The notes beneath the pieces were generated by a model, which was not told the origin of the DNA, searched no databases, and was given only the letters and a program-made list of their open reading frames with translations. Positions 51,405 through 61,350 of a stretch of 64,000 bases of DNA are shown one piece after another. A program made the translations under genes and the position numbers. How positions within the stretch are numbered: the stretch's first letter is position 1; each line of letters opens with the position of its first letter. Source of the stretch: Rhodospirillaceae bacterium (GTDB lineage: Bacteria > Pseudomonadota > Alphaproteobacteria > Rhodospirillales > Rhodospirillaceae). The stretch covers positions 62,001 through 126,000 of the forward strand of contig JAQWRV010000006.1 in assembly GCA_029243545.1 (NCBI GenBank). Direction: 5' to 3'.

Positions 51405-52490
51405 GTGCCTGATTTATACTCATTGGTAAAGCCATTTTTGTGGCGCCTGGACCCTGAACGGGCCCATCGCTTGTCGATTTTAGCGCTCAAAACGATCCCT
51501 CCACAGATTCTGCCCGCCTTCGATTCGTTTCCAGCTCTAGAGCAATCTCTATGGGGAAAGTGCTTTAAAAGCCCAATAGGTTTGGCAGCGGGCTATGACA
51601 AAGATGCCGAAGCCGTCGAATCACTCTTATCTCTGGGGTTTGGTTTTGTTGAAATCGGGGGAGTAACCTTACGGCCCCAAGGCGGCAACCCGCCGCCTAG
51701 GCTGTTTCGTTTGACCAAGGACCGTGCGGTCATCAATCGAATGGGACTGAACAGTGCGGGCGTCGACATGGTTGTGCAGCGCCTACAAAAATTCTCTGAT
51801 TGTCCTTTGCCAGGCCCGCTGGCGATTAATCTTGGCCTCAATAAGGACTCAGAAAACCCACCGGCTGATTACGCAGCGCTGGCCGGACGACTGGCGCCGT
51901 TCGCGGAGATTCTTACGCTAAATGTGTCTTCACCCAATACGCCGGGGTTAAGAGCGTTGCAGGACCCCGGCAAGTTGACGGAAATCGTAGACTCAGTTCG
52001 AACGTCTGTTGCAGGACCCAATTCTAGTCCAGGGCCCGCTTTACTCGTCAAGATTGCCCCAGACCTGTCAGATCGTGATGTTTCTGATCTTGCCGAGTTT
52101 TCATTGTCTCATGAGATTGATGGACTGGTCGTTGCTAATACAACAGTGGCGCGGCCTGCATCACTGCGGTCAGTACATCGAGAAGAAGCTGGCGGCCTCA
52201 GTGGTGCGCCATTATTTAACCCATCCACGAATTTGTTGAGGACAATGTACAAGCGAACAGAAGGAAAGATCCCGATCGTCGGTGTTGGTGGCATCTCTTC
52301 AGGTGCTGAGGCCTACGCTAAGATTCGGGCTGGGGCCAGTTTGGTGCAGCTATATTCTGCGATGGTCTTCGAAGGCCCGGGACTGATTAGGCGGATTACG
52401 AAAGAATTGGCGTGTCTTCTTGAAAAAGACGGACTTAAGACGATAGAGGATGCGGTCGGGGCCGATCACCCTATTGGGGAAGATTCATGA
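51405..52490 (+). CDS. pyrD: Dihydroorotate dehydrogenase (quinone), class 2
   Basis: 361 residues starting at a GTG (51405) with TAAGG upstream. The membrane-binding N-terminal helix pair (KPFLWRLDPERAHRLSILAL) is typical of class 2; SPIGLAAGYDKDAEAVESLL, NRMGLNSAGVD, NVSSPNTPGLRALQ with the catalytic Ser, and VGVGGISSGAEAYAKIRAGA bind FMN and substrate. It oxidises dihydroorotate to orotate in pyrimidine synthesis and reduces ubiquinone. It overlaps the HAD hydrolase start by four bases. Confidence 0.97.
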   Translation: MPDLYSLVKPFLWRLDPERAHRLSILALKTIPPQILPAFDSFPALEQSLWGKCFKSPIGLAAGYDKDAEAVESLLSLGFGFVEIGGVTLRPQGGNPPPRLFRLTKDRAVINRMGLNSAGVDMVVQRLQKFSDCPLPGPLAINLGLNKDSENPPADYAALAGRLAPFAEILTLNVSSPNTPGLRALQDPGKLTEIVDSVRTSVAGPNSSPGPALLVKIAPDLSDRDVSDLAEFSLSHEIDGLVVANTTVARPASLRSVHREEAGGLSGAPLFNPSTNLLRTMYKRTEGKIPIVGVGGISSGAEAYAKIRAGASLVQLYSAMVFEGPGLIRRITKELACLLEKDGLKTIEDAVGADHPIGEDS

Positions 52491-53353
52491 AGGTGCTGAA
52501 CGGATTGGCCGAGATAGCCTCAGACTTCGATGGCTTTATTCTCGATTTGTGGGGGTTGATTCACGATGGTGTAACTGCATATCCAGGTGTCGCTCATACA
52601 TTCGAACAGCTAAACAGGGCAGGGATCGCTACGATTTTACTTTCCAATGCGCCGCGACGGAGCAGGCTTCTGGTAGATGGTATGACGGCAATGGGAATTG
52701 ATCGTACGCTCTACGGTGACGTGTTCTCGTCCGGTGAGGCTACATGGCAAGAATTGAAGTCGCGCAACGATCCATTTTTCTCCAATCTTGGGAACAACGC
52801 CTTTCATATCGGGCCCGAGCGCGACAATAGTGTGTTGGAAGATACGGGAATCAGCCGTGTTGACGCACTGGACGCAGCCGAATTCGTCTTAAATACAGGC
52901 CCTGTAGAACTGGATCACGCTTTAGAGATCTATGAGAACGTTCTCCAGGAGTCGGTTAATAGAAATCTCCCGATGGTTTGTGCTAATCCTGACGATGTCG
53001 TCTTGCGAGAAGGTCAGCGCGTGATCTGTGCCGGCGCTATCGCCCGGCGCTATGAGGAGCTTGGTGGGCGAGTTGCGTATAGGGGTAAACCAGACCCAGC
53101 CGTATATCATTTGGCAGCAGGCCGCCTTGGCGTAAAAGATTTGTCCCGCATCGCGGTTATTGGTGACGCCCTGGAGACGGACGTCGCCGGAGGCAATGCT
53201 GCAGGCATTAAGGCCATTTGGTGTACCGGTGGTATTCATGCCGAGGCATTGGGTATCTCTTATGGTGAGCCAGCCGATGTTTCTAAAGCGGCTGTATTAG
53301 CGCAAGAATTTGGCCGTGATCCGTGGGCAATTATTTCTGGCTTTCACTGGTAG
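52487..53353 (+). CDS. HAD-superfamily hydrolase, subfamily IIA (TIGR01459-type)
   Basis: 288 residues, translationally coupled to pyrD (ATGA). SDFDGFILDLWGLIHDGVTA is HAD motif I variant with D-x-W in place of DxDGT (as in the TIGR01459 group), ILLSNAPRRS is motif II, and IAVIGDALETDVAGGNAAGI is motif IV. The type IIA cap contains MVCANPDDVV. The group is mostly alphaproteobacterial with unknown substrate, probably a sugar phosphate or nucleotide. Its end overlaps the convergent AbrB-type gene by 23 bases. Confidence 0.94.
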   Translation: MKVLNGLAEIASDFDGFILDLWGLIHDGVTAYPGVAHTFEQLNRAGIATILLSNAPRRSRLLVDGMTAMGIDRTLYGDVFSSGEATWQELKSRNDPFFSNLGNNAFHIGPERDNSVLEDTGISRVDALDAAEFVLNTGPVELDHALEIYENVLQESVNRNLPMVCANPDDVVLREGQRVICAGAIARRYEELGGRVAYRGKPDPAVYHLAAGRLGVKDLSRIAVIGDALETDVAGGNAAGIKAIWCTGGIHAEALGISYGEPADVSKAAVLAQEFGRDPWAIISGFHW

Positions 53354-54440
53354 AGGGTTGTCTCCCTCTGGTGCCGAGACGAATGACCATTGAGTAGACG
53401 GCCGGCCCAATCATAACAATGAGCGCAATGCGCACGACATGATGGGTAGTCACGAATGCAATATCTTGATTTAGAGCCAGCGCCATCAAGCTCATCTCCG
53501 TAACGCCGCCAGGAGATAAGGCGAGAAGCAATACCATTGAATTTACACCGATGAGAGGGCCAATCGTAAACGCTGCCAGGCCGCTCAAAGTGAGCATCCC
53601 AAGCGTAACAATGGCAGAGAGTGAGATCGTGCGGCCCGTCGTTGCCAAGGTTAGTCCAGAAAAACGGGCACCTACGGAAGTGCCTAACACAACTTGCGCC
53701 GTTGCGATAAGTACGCCAGGCGGCGATGACGCTGTTAGGCCCGTCAAATGAATGATCGCGCTGAGTGCAAGTGGACCGGCCAAAGCGCCGGCAGGTAAAT
53801 TTAATTTACTTCCTAGCCATAGTCCGATCAGTGCGCAGCCTGCAAGAAGCGCGAGATCGGTTCCTGATAAATCAGTCATCGCCGGACCGGTTCCGGATGG
53901 GCGATCGTAGCCAAGTAACATGACCATGGTGAAGGGTATGATGAAAGCGATCAATAGAACGCGGACGGTGTGTGTCAGAGCAATGATTTCCGTATTGCCG
54001 CCGTTTTCAGTTCCGATCGCGGTCATTTCTGTTAAGCCTGCGGGAAGGGCAGAAAAGAATGCTGTCGCCTGGTCATAACCCAAGCGTCTCAAGAACCACG
54101 GAACTGCAACTCCAAGAACGCCAAGTAAGACCGTCAATAGAATGAGGCTAGCCAGCCACTGAGAGATTTGCCCAATCATGGCCGGATTGAACGCGCTCCC
54201 AAGGAGGACACCAATCACAGCGATCATGACCTGGCGCATATGACGTGACATGGCGATAGGTTGCCCGGCAACTGCAGCTATGGCTGTTGTTGCCATAGCT
54301 CCTAACATCCAAGGAAGCGGTAGAGATAGGGAATAGAACGCCGCGCCGCCCGCCGCTCCTAAGCACAAACTGAGCGTCAGGCTTCGTAGAGTAGCTGCTG
54401 GCTTTTTGTTAGGGGTGGAATCCGCTTCAGAGGCCTTCAC
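53331..54440 (-). CDS. AbrB family membrane protein
   Basis: 369 residues with about 10 hydrophobic helices in two repeat halves, as in the AbrB-duplication family (misnamed ammonia monooxygenase regulator): [50 protein letters not shown] in the first half, and [36 protein letters not shown] in the second. Its role is not established; it is probably a transporter. A GTG start overlaps the nadK stop (GTGA). Confidence 0.92.
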   Translation of the reverse strand: MKASEADSTPNKKPAATLRSLTLSLCLGAAGGAAFYSLSLPLPWMLGAMATTAIAAVAGQPIAMSRHMRQVMIAVIGVLLGSAFNPAMIGQISQWLASLILLTVLLGVLGVAVPWFLRRLGYDQATAFFSALPAGLTEMTAIGTENGGNTEIIALTHTVRVLLIAFIIPFTMVMLLGYDRPSGTGPAMTDLSGTDLALLAGCALIGLWLGSKLNLPAGALAGPLALSAIIHLTGLTASSPPGVLIATAQVVLGTSVGARFSGLTLATTGRTISLSAIVTLGMLTLSGLAAFTIGPLIGVNSMVLLLALSPGGVTEMSLMALALNQDIAFVTTHHVVRIALIVMIGPAVYSMVIRLGTRGRQPSTSESQK

Positions 54441-55210
54441 GGCACAAACTGTTCAGCCAGAATCCGCTCTTCCAAATTATGTTCACGGTCAAACAGCAAG
54501 GTCATAGACTGACCTAGATCTTCTTCAATGGTCACTTCGACCACATTGCGCACTTCAGCACGGTCAGCCACGGCGCTGACGGGCCTCTTACCCGACTCCA
54601 GGATTTCGAAACGTATGACAGCGGAATCAGGCACGATTGCACCGCGCCACCGTCTAGGCCGAAATGCGCTAATCGGCGTCACAGCAAGCAGGCTTGCTCC
54701 TAGCGGTAGCACTGGCCCATGAACTGATAAATTATAGGCGGTGCTGCCGGCGGGCGTGCAGACCAAAGCGCCATCGCAAATTAACTCTTCCATCCGGCAA
54801 CGTTCATTAACATACACGCGGAGTTTCGCCGCTTGCCGGCTTTCACGTAGCAACGAAACTTCGTTGATCGCCATTGCACATTTTTTCTCACCGTCTGCAG
54901 ATACTGTGGTCATTTTTAGAGGGTGAAGAACCACCTCATCAGCGTTCGCCAGGCGCGTAGGCAAGTTATCTTCTTGATATTTGTTCATCAAGAAGCCGAC
55001 TGTTCCCCGATGTATGCCGAAGACAGGTTTGGATAGAGGCATGTAATTGTGAAGAGATTCGAGCATGAAACCGTCTCCACCAAGGGCAACAATAATATCC
55101 GCATCTTCAGGCTTGACCTGCCCATAGCGCTCTTGCAGCGCCAATAAGCTGGTTTGGGCTGGCTGACTATCAGTTGCGACAAATGCAACGCTGGGACTGC
55201 TCGTACTCAT
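54437..55210 (-). CDS. nadK: NAD kinase
   Basis: 257 residues: [20 protein letters not shown] is the GGDG ATP/NAD site, [20 protein letters not shown] is the conserved NE-x-x-L-x-R block, and [20 protein letters not shown] with APLGP-like [15 protein letters not shown] is the substrate loop. It phosphorylates NAD to NADP. The gene overlaps the AbrB-type gene by four bases at its 3' end. It is of normal length for the short bacterial type. Confidence 0.96.
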   Translation of the reverse strand: MSTSSPSVAFVATDSQPAQTSLLALQERYGQVKPEDADIIVALGGDGFMLESLHNYMPLSKPVFGIHRGTVGFLMNKYQEDNLPTRLANADEVVLHPLKMTTVSADGEKKCAMAINEVSLLRESRQAAKLRVYVNERCRMEELICDGALVCTPAGSTAYNLSVHGPVLPLGASLLAVTPISAFRPRRWRGAIVPDSAVIRFEILESGKRPVSAVADRAEVRNVVEVTIEEDLGQSMTLLFDREHNLEERILAEQFVP

Positions 55211-55295
55211 ATCCGTTCTTGATCCACAATTTTGCAGTTTCTTTTTGGAACATTGACCTAGTGTGATCCAGTATACAGGGGTAAGCGCAACTCAC

Positions 55296-56285
55296 CTATC
55301 CGCCTGTAACACTCATGTGGCGCGTGACAGCGGGTCGGTTGTGGCGGCGATCAATAAAGAAGTCATGCCCTTTGGGCTTCCGGCTGATCGCCTCGTGAAT
55401 TGCGGATAAAAGGGGCTCGTTGCTTTCGCTTTGGCGAAGTGGTGCACGCAAGTCAGCTGCATCGTCCTGGCCCAAACACATATATAATGTGCCCGTACAG
55501 GTTAGCCGTACGCGGTTGCACGATTCACAAAAATTGTGCGTCATCGGTGTAATAAAGCCAACGCGTTTGCCTGTTTCGCGGCACAAGGTGTAGCGCGCGG
55601 GTCCTCCCGACTGATAGCAGTCGTCCTCAAGTGTCCATTTCTGCCCAAGATTCGCTCGGACGATGGATAGGGGGAGGTACTGCTCCGTGCGGCCACCATC
55701 AATGTCACCCATCGGCATTGTTTCAATGAAGGTCAGGTCAAAATCTTGATCGCCACACCATTCAATCATTCTGTTAAATTCATTGTCATTAACATCGCGC
55801 ATTGCAACGGTGTTTATTTTGACCTTTAGCCCTGCCGTCTTCGCGGCTTCTAACCCTGCTATAACCTTTGACAGGTCTCCCCACCTGGTAATGGTACGAA
55901 ACTTTTCTTTATCAAGAGTATCGAGAGAAACGTTAATGCGTTGAATGCCGGCATCGGCTAGTTGCCCCGCAAAGTCGGCCAATCGGGTTCCATTCGTCGT
56001 CAACGTCAATTCATCCAGTGCGCCGCTTTTAACATGACGCCCAAGACTGTTGATTAACGTCATTACGTTGCGCCGGACCAAAGGTTCGCCCCCAGTCAGG
56101 CGCAATTTGCGAACGCCTAGATCGACAAACGTACTGCACAGGCGATCAAGTTCTTCTAGTGAAAGCAGATCGCGCTTTGGCAGAAATTCCATATCTTCGG
56201 CCATGCAGTACACACAGCGTAAATCACACCGGTCTGTGACCGAAACGCGAAGATAGGTAATAGGGCGTCCGAAAGGGTCAATCAT
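55296..56285 (-). CDS. moaA: GTP 3',8-cyclase (molybdenum cofactor biosynthesis)
   Basis: 329 residues. The first cluster is C20-DLR-C24-VY-C27; the second is [20 protein letters not shown]; the C terminus ends in the functional Gly-Gly. [14 protein letters not shown] and [14 protein letters not shown] are family motifs. It makes 3',8-cyclo-GTP, the first step to molybdopterin. Presence means the cell uses Mo enzymes, none of which is in the window. It is single in its orientation. Confidence 0.97.
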   Translation of the reverse strand: MIDPFGRPITYLRVSVTDRCDLRCVYCMAEDMEFLPKRDLLSLEELDRLCSTFVDLGVRKLRLTGGEPLVRRNVMTLINSLGRHVKSGALDELTLTTNGTRLADFAGQLADAGIQRINVSLDTLDKEKFRTITRWGDLSKVIAGLEAAKTAGLKVKINTVAMRDVNDNEFNRMIEWCGDQDFDLTFIETMPMGDIDGGRTEQYLPLSIVRANLGQKWTLEDDCYQSGGPARYTLCRETGKRVGFITPMTHNFCESCNRVRLTCTGTLYMCLGQDDAADLRAPLRQSESNEPLLSAIHEAISRKPKGHDFFIDRRHNRPAVTRHMSVTGG

Positions 56286-56484
56286 AGTGATGGTTTATCT
56301 TGTGTGGGTTGGAGTCTGCAAGTATTGACGCGATATATCTACGTGATGCCTATCTAAATTCATCACAATAGCTGTTTAGCCCTCAATCTCATAGATTTGC
56401 TAGTTTCTTCAGTCCAGGGAATTGGGGCTTGGCGGCCAAAGTTGCTATGCTGCGCATTATTACCAAGCGGGATACCTAAGACCT

Positions 56485-57141
56485 ATGAGCGATGATCTGC
56501 AATTGGGCCAATTGTTGTGCACGCGATTGTGCCATGACCTCGCTGGACCCATTGGTGCTGTATCCGCAGGTGTCGAGCTTATTGGGTCAGATCCAACACT
56601 GATCGGCGGTGAAACTTTGGCGCTGTTGTCAGGTAGTGCAGAGGCAGTAGCCCGTAAACTCAAGTTCTTGCGTATCGCGTTTGGATGGGTGGGTATTGGC
56701 TCGGTTGCTCTCGACCAAGTTGGCGGTTCTTTCGAGGATTACATTATAGCTATGACGGGGCCATCCGGCGGGCCAACGCTCCAGTGGCCAGATCAAGATG
56801 CTCTTGACGACGTGAATTCTAATCTTGGAGACGGGGCCGCTCAGTCCATGGCAAATATTGTGCTGGTCAGTATGGAAATTCAACCTAAATGTAAAACATT
56901 GAGCGTTAGCGTAGGTCGACAGAAGAGCGGGATATTTATTCAGGTTTCTAACAAAGCGTCTGACGGGGCAGTGCGCGTGCGGGAGGACATCGCTGGAACC
57001 ATCGGCGGTGCAGGCGACGCAGAAATGACTCCACAAACTGTACAAGCGCATCTTGCCCGCCGACTGGTTGCAGGGTCGGGTGGGCGATTCGATGTTGAGA
57101 TTGTGTCAGACGGTGTAATTACCACCGCTAGATGGCAATAG
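56485..57141 (+). CDS. chpT: Histidine phosphotransferase ChpT-like
   Basis: 218 residues from the internal ATG at 56485. The H-box is CTRLCHDLAGPIGAVSAGVE, with the phosphorylated His17; a degenerate HATPase-like second domain (DGAAQSMANIVLVSMEIQPK) follows, as in ChpT and Caulobacter relatives. ChpT passes phosphate from CckA to CtrA and CpdR. CtrA lies 3.3 kb downstream at 60399. The upstream 199-base gap and the 57142-57361 stretch after it show no gene. Confidence 0.87.
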   Translation: MSDDLQLGQLLCTRLCHDLAGPIGAVSAGVELIGSDPTLIGGETLALLSGSAEAVARKLKFLRIAFGWVGIGSVALDQVGGSFEDYIIAMTGPSGGPTLQWPDQDALDDVNSNLGDGAAQSMANIVLVSMEIQPKCKTLSVSVGRQKSGIFIQVSNKASDGAVRVREDIAGTIGGAGDAEMTPQTVQAHLARRLVAGSGGRFDVEIVSDGVITTARWQ

Positions 57142-57361
57142 AACTCTGAAATCAGCGTCCTGCGGGTAATTTGTATTCACATGGTCTAAATTTATCGAGG
57201 CGATATTGGGTGCGTTCTACCGCTTTATCGGCGGTCGTGAACCCTCTAAAGTGCTGAAAGAAAACAAATTTTGGTTTTGGGGGAGTAGGGGTTTTCGGAG
57301 CGCGCCGTCCGGCTCGCCCCATTGCACAATCTCTTGCCGTAGGGAACTGGGGTGGAGGCTC

Positions 57362-59197
57362 TCAGTCCAGAGAAAAGGACTCTGCATAGTCCTCTTTGAG
57401 GTCAGGGTTTTGTTCCGTTTTTTCCAAGACGCAATCACCAATGACGAGCAAATCCAGACCTGTCGCCATGAAGCACCGAAAAGCGTCTTCCGGTGTGCAC
57501 ACAATAGGTTCGCCACGCACGTTGAAACTGGTATTTACCAACACAGGAAGTCCCGTGACGTCTTTGAAGCGAGAAATCAAAGCGTGAAAGCGAGGGTTAG
57601 TGTCGTTATGAACTGTTTGAACGCGCGCTGAAAAATCCACGTGGGTCACCGCCGGAATGTCCGAGCGCTGTGCATTGACCCGATCTAATCCACGACGTTC
57701 CAGGTCCAGTCTGGACAGTGGATGGCAATGTTCATTTTCCACAGGTGCAACGATCAGCATGTACGGGCTATCTTGATTCAAATCGAACCATTCCGATACA
57801 TCTTCGCGCAGTACGGCGGGAGCAAAAGGCCGAAAGCTTTCCCGGAATTTGACCTTCAGATTTAGCGTGCGTTGGGTGTTTGGATCTGACGGGTTCCCTA
57901 AAATGGAACGGGCTCCAAGTGCACGTGGGCCGAATTCCATACGGCCTTGAAACCATCCGACGGCCTTATTGTCAGCCAACGCTTTCGCTGTCTTATCGAC
58001 AAGTTCTATTTCGTTGTGCCGGTTAAACACGGCTCCAGATGCGGTCAGCCGATTCTCGATCTCGCCCTGTGAAAACGATGGGCCGAGATATGATCCCGCC
58101 ATACCGTCGCCTTCAGTAACTGGCTTGCGTGGCGCGCCGTGATGCAAATGATGGGCGGCCAGTGCCGCTCCCAATGCGCCACCGGCATCTCCAGCGGCTG
58201 GTTGTATCCACATCCCGTCGAAAATGCCCGCAGATGCAATCTTGCCGTTGGCAACGCAATTTAGGGCTACCCCACCAGCAAGGCAGAGGTTTTTCTCACC
58301 TGTATCGGCTCTTATACTTCTTGCCAGCCGCAATACGGTCTCTTCGGTTACAGCTTGTATTGACGCCGCAATGTCCATGTCTTTCTGTGAGATATCACTT
58401 TCCGGAGCACGGGGCGGGCCATCGAATAAGGCGTCGAAACTACTATTGGCCATCTTTAAGCCGGTGGCATAGTCAAAGTACTTTTGATCAAGCCTAAAGG
58501 TCCCGTCCGGCTTAAGGTCGATCAAATTGTCTAAGATGGTTTGAGCGTAACGCGGGCGACCGTAGGGCGCCAAACCCATGACCTTGTATTCACCCGAGTT
58601 CACCTTGAAGCCGGTGTAGTAGGTGAATGCTGAATAAAGCAGACCAAGAGAATGTGGAAAGTGAATTTCTTTCTGAATGCTTAATTGACTGCCATTGCCC
58701 AGCGCCACCGAGGTCGTGGCCCACTCGCCGACACCATCCATCGTTAAAACGGCCGCACGTTCAAACGGGGAGGGATAAAAAGCCGAGGCCGCGTGGCTAA
58801 AATGATGCTCCGAAAATAGCAGCTTTGCAGCCCAGTCAACGCCTGGATCAAATGTCTTCAGGTGCTTAATCAGAATATCTTTCTGGAAGAGTTTTTCTTT
58901 GATCCAAACTGGAATAGCGCGCCGGAATGATGTGAAACCGCGTGGGGCCATAGCGGCATAGGTTTCCAACAGGCGTTCGAACTTAAGAAACGGTTTTTCG
59001 TAAAACGCAACGACATCTATGTCTGCTGGAGTTAGTCCTGCGATACCTAGGCACGATTGAATCGCATGCGCTGGCAGCGCCGAGTCATGCTTCTTTCTTG
59101 TGAATCGCTCTTCCTGAGCAGCGGCAACAATATCACCATCAATGACGAGAGCAGCGGCACTATCATGATAGAGAGCGGATAGTCCTAGTATGCGCAA
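57362..59197 (-). CDS. Carbamoyltransferase (NodU/CmcH type)
   Basis: 611 residues. The YrdC/Kae1-type N-terminal domain has LGLSALYHDSAAALVIDGDI and FSEHHFSHAASAFYPSPFER (His residues binding iron), and TMDGVGEWATTSVA. The C-terminal domain has GRMEFGPRALGARSILGNPS, VLREDVSEWF and LVNTSFNVRGEPIV. The family moves a carbamoyl group from carbamoyl phosphate to sugars, antibiotics or nodulation factors through a carbamoyl adenylate. It is the last gene of the SxtJ - DUF5989 - carbamoyltransferase operon and starts 21 bases past the DUF5989 stop. Confidence 0.96.
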   Translation of the reverse strand: MRILGLSALYHDSAAALVIDGDIVAAAQEERFTRKKHDSALPAHAIQSCLGIAGLTPADIDVVAFYEKPFLKFERLLETYAAMAPRGFTSFRRAIPVWIKEKLFQKDILIKHLKTFDPGVDWAAKLLFSEHHFSHAASAFYPSPFERAAVLTMDGVGEWATTSVALGNGSQLSIQKEIHFPHSLGLLYSAFTYYTGFKVNSGEYKVMGLAPYGRPRYAQTILDNLIDLKPDGTFRLDQKYFDYATGLKMANSSFDALFDGPPRAPESDISQKDMDIAASIQAVTEETVLRLARSIRADTGEKNLCLAGGVALNCVANGKIASAGIFDGMWIQPAAGDAGGALGAALAAHHLHHGAPRKPVTEGDGMAGSYLGPSFSQGEIENRLTASGAVFNRHNEIELVDKTAKALADNKAVGWFQGRMEFGPRALGARSILGNPSDPNTQRTLNLKVKFRESFRPFAPAVLREDVSEWFDLNQDSPYMLIVAPVENEHCHPLSRLDLERRGLDRVNAQRSDIPAVTHVDFSARVQTVHNDTNPRFHALISRFKDVTGLPVLVNTSFNVRGEPIVCTPEDAFRCFMATGLDLLVIGDCVLEKTEQNPDLKEDYAESFSLD

Positions 59198-59218
59198 TGG
59201 ATCACCCAGCGCTGTCGA

Positions 59219-59368
59219 CTAGAAAATAGTATAGATGAAGGGGGCGACGGCGCTGCCCTGAGCGAGCACGATCAATCCGCCAAACAAAACCAGCATGATC
59301 ACCATAGGCAATAGCCAGAACTTCTTACGTACTTTTAAAAACTGCCAAAATTCAGCGAGAAACGACAT
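59219..59368 (-). CDS. DUF5989 family 49-residue membrane protein
   Basis: A 49-codon gene between SxtJ and the carbamoyltransferase. It reads MSFLAEFWQFLKVRKKFWLL followed by a single membrane helix (MVIMLVLFGGLIVLA) and a QGSAVAPFIYTIF tail, matching DUF5989. It begins eight bases after the SxtJ stop. DUF5989 regularly sits in this trio, so it is probably a small subunit or anchor of the carbamoylation machinery. Confidence 0.92.
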   Translation of the reverse strand: MSFLAEFWQFLKVRKKFWLLPMVIMLVLFGGLIVLAQGSAVAPFIYTIF

Positions 59369-59376
59369 ATCTGATA

Positions 59377-59805
59377 CTAAAACTGTTGCGGCAAAGATTT
59401 CGGATCGGGTCCTGGTGGTTCGCGCGGAATCCAGTAGCTATCTGCTTCTGCATTTTTTTTGAGTCGTAACGGGTCTTTTCCGCTAAGTCTGACGTAAATT
59501 CCGGTGGGTAAGACGGCTACAAGATACACCAAACCAAGCACGACTGGACTGACCAGAACGTGTAAAACTCTCCCGATTCCTAGCCACAGCCAAGCAATGG
59601 GCGCCAATGCGCTGGGCAAGGCCAGCGCGAGAACGACTAATCCGCATGCGGTGCCCAGTGCCCAGGACCGTGGCTCAACACCGCTAAGCAATGGCCAAGC
59701 GCCCGCGATGCCAAAAAAAACGGCCAGGACGAGTCCAACAGAACGGTTGGACGCGCGAGGGATATCTTGAGCGTCGTTTGGCTGTTCATGGTGGCTTCCT
59801 GTCAT
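59377..59805 (-). CDS. SxtJ family membrane protein
   Basis: 142 residues from the ATG at 59805. Three membrane helices (NRSVGLVLAVFFGIAGAWPL, LGTACGLVVLALALPSALA, LHVLVSPVVLGLVYLVAVLP) and a polar C-terminal tail (RLSGKDPLRLKKNAEADSYW) match SxtJ, first named in the saxitoxin cluster but widespread next to carbamoyltransferases. Its own role is not established. It is the first gene of the trio. Confidence 0.88.
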   Translation of the reverse strand: MTGSHHEQPNDAQDIPRASNRSVGLVLAVFFGIAGAWPLLSGVEPRSWALGTACGLVVLALALPSALAPIAWLWLGIGRVLHVLVSPVVLGLVYLVAVLPTGIYVRLSGKDPLRLKKNAEADSYWIPREPPGPDPKSLPQQF

Positions 59806-59925
59806 GTCCGTACATATACCACTCTGGCGGACGTGCCGCACCTGGAAACGCTAGTACTTTACGAAAGGCGGGTACGGATGCGTTTATCGTCGTTGCGCGG
59901 CCCTACCCGCGTCAATCTATTGTGA

Positions 59926-60297
59926 CTACCCTACTACACGATGACCACGCAGTTTGAGGCATTCCACCACGACTTCTTTACGTTCATCCTGCGTTTCCCA
60001 TGCGCGTCCGCTGCCACCAATGAGGCCTCCTAAGATAAGGCCGCCAATCGCGCCTTCCACACCCTCATCGACGCCGCCTGCGACGGCACCAATTCCGGCG
60101 CTAAGGAGGGCGTCACTTTTCACGTCGCCGTTGGTATAGCTTCTTTGTTTTGCGAGAACGCGACATTCCGCAAGATCCTGTGTATATGTGATGTCTTTTA
60201 GACCATCAACGATGGGGGCATAGTCCGCGCCAGTGTTGGCACAAGCACATAAAGAAACCGCAGCAATTGCTGCGGCACCCAGAGAGCGAAGTTTCAT
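59926..60297 (-). CDS. Lipoprotein with glycine-zipper segment
   Basis: 123 residues. The signal AAAIAAVSLCACANTGADY ends in an L-C-A-C lipobox, so the mature protein is lipidated. The middle has a Gly-rich zipper (GIGAVAGGVDEGVEGAIGGL, ILGGLIGGSG) of the type seen in small outer-membrane lipoproteins and toxin-like pore proteins. Several Cys remain near residues 45 and 113. Role unknown; it lies between sxtJ and ctrA on the same strand. Confidence 0.82.
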   Translation of the reverse strand: MKLRSLGAAAIAAVSLCACANTGADYAPIVDGLKDITYTQDLAECRVLAKQRSYTNGDVKSDALLSAGIGAVAGGVDEGVEGAIGGLILGGLIGGSGRAWETQDERKEVVVECLKLRGHRVVG

Positions 60298-60398
60298 TAA
60301 GTTTCCTATTCGTCAGTTCATACAAACAGAGGAAAGGTAAGTCTGAAATAAGGCTAAAGTATAACCCTCAAAGCCATACTTCAGACATCATTAATCGA

Positions 60399-61112
60399 CT
60401 AGCCTGCGGCTGCTTTTGCCGGCACATCTGCTGCTGCATGCGTTTCCCGCAGCACGTAGCCGCGGCCCCACACCGTTTCGATGTAGTGTTCGCCGCCCGT
60501 AGCGTTGGCAATTTTCTTGCGCAGTTTGCAGATAAAAACGTCGATAATTTTCAATTCTGGCTCATCCATCCCACCATACAGGTGATTGATGAACTGTGCC
60601 TTGGTTAAAGTTGTGCCCTTGCGCAGTGCGAGCAATTCAAGAACACCGTATTCTTTGCCGGTAAGATGGAGAGGCTGGCCTTCGACATCTGCCGTGCGGG
60701 CTTCTAAATGTACGGTCAACGTGCCAACTTCTACTTTTGGCTGCGAATGACCTTTCGAGCGGCGCACGATAGCTTGAATGCGGGCCATCAATTCTTCGCG
60801 GTTAAAAGGTTTGGTGAGGTAGTCATCAGCACCAATTCCCAGACCTTGAACCTTTTTGGCTGGCTCCGTTAAGCCAGAAAGAATGAGAACCGGTGTTTCG
60901 ACCTTGGCATTGCGTAGCTGACGTAATACGTCCAACCCGTCCATATCGGGGAGCATGAGGTCAAGGATGGCAAGGTCGTACTCATAGAGCTTGCCGATCT
61001 CGACACCGTCTTCACCCATATCGGTGGTGTCCACCACCCAATCTTCTTTGCGCAGCATGGCTTCAATGGTTTGTGCCGTTGCTGGGTCGTCTTCAACTAA
61101 TAGAATACGCAT
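60399..61112 (-). CDS. ctrA: Cell-cycle response regulator CtrA
   Basis: 237 residues of OmpR/PhoB type. Receiver: [20 protein letters not shown] with phospho-acceptor D51 in [16 protein letters not shown] and [13 protein letters not shown] (Lys of the switch). DNA-binding winged helix: [49 protein letters not shown]. Length, D51 and the linker match CtrA. It is the master regulator that controls replication, division and motility genes in alphaproteobacteria and is phosphorylated by CckA-ChpT. A candidate binding site lies upstream at 61145. Confidence 0.97.
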   Translation of the reverse strand: MRILLVEDDPATAQTIEAMLRKEDWVVDTTDMGEDGVEIGKLYEYDLAILDLMLPDMDGLDVLRQLRNAKVETPVLILSGLTEPAKKVQGLGIGADDYLTKPFNREELMARIQAIVRRSKGHSQPKVEVGTLTVHLEARTADVEGQPLHLTGKEYGVLELLALRKGTTLTKAQFINHLYGGMDEPELKIIDVFICKLRKKIANATGGEHYIETVWGRGYVLRETHAAADVPAKAAAG

Positions 61113-61144
61113 GGCTCTCAGCCCCTTCTGCTCAGATCCGGTCT

Positions 61145-61158
61145 TTAACCATCCTTAA
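61145..61158. promoter_or_regulatory. Candidate CtrA-binding site (autoregulatory)
   Basis: TTAACCATCCTTAA holds the known CtrA half-site TTAACCAT and a second TTAA six bases away (the classical spacing is seven). It is 33-46 bases upstream of the ctrA start codon, a position from which CtrA could control its own promoter. One element of this kind is expected by chance at low frequency. Confidence 0.5.
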
Positions 61159-61350
61159 TGTACCATGGGGTGAAGCTATGTGCCAGGAGTCCCGCCGAGT
61201 CGCAGCAAACTGAGGAAAATAGCGGTTCGGCAGGAGTTCTCGGCCTTTGCCGAAATCCACAAGAACCTCAGCATATCTGAACAATTTTTTAGCGTCGAAA
61301 GTCCACTGTTTCTCGGAGTCCGATATTTTCTTTATTCAGACTCGTTGTTG

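Noticed and set aside
57206-57631. 141-codon plus-strand frame at the end of the carbamoyltransferase
   Set aside because: Most of it is antisense to strongly supported coding sequence (VNTSFNVRGEP region).
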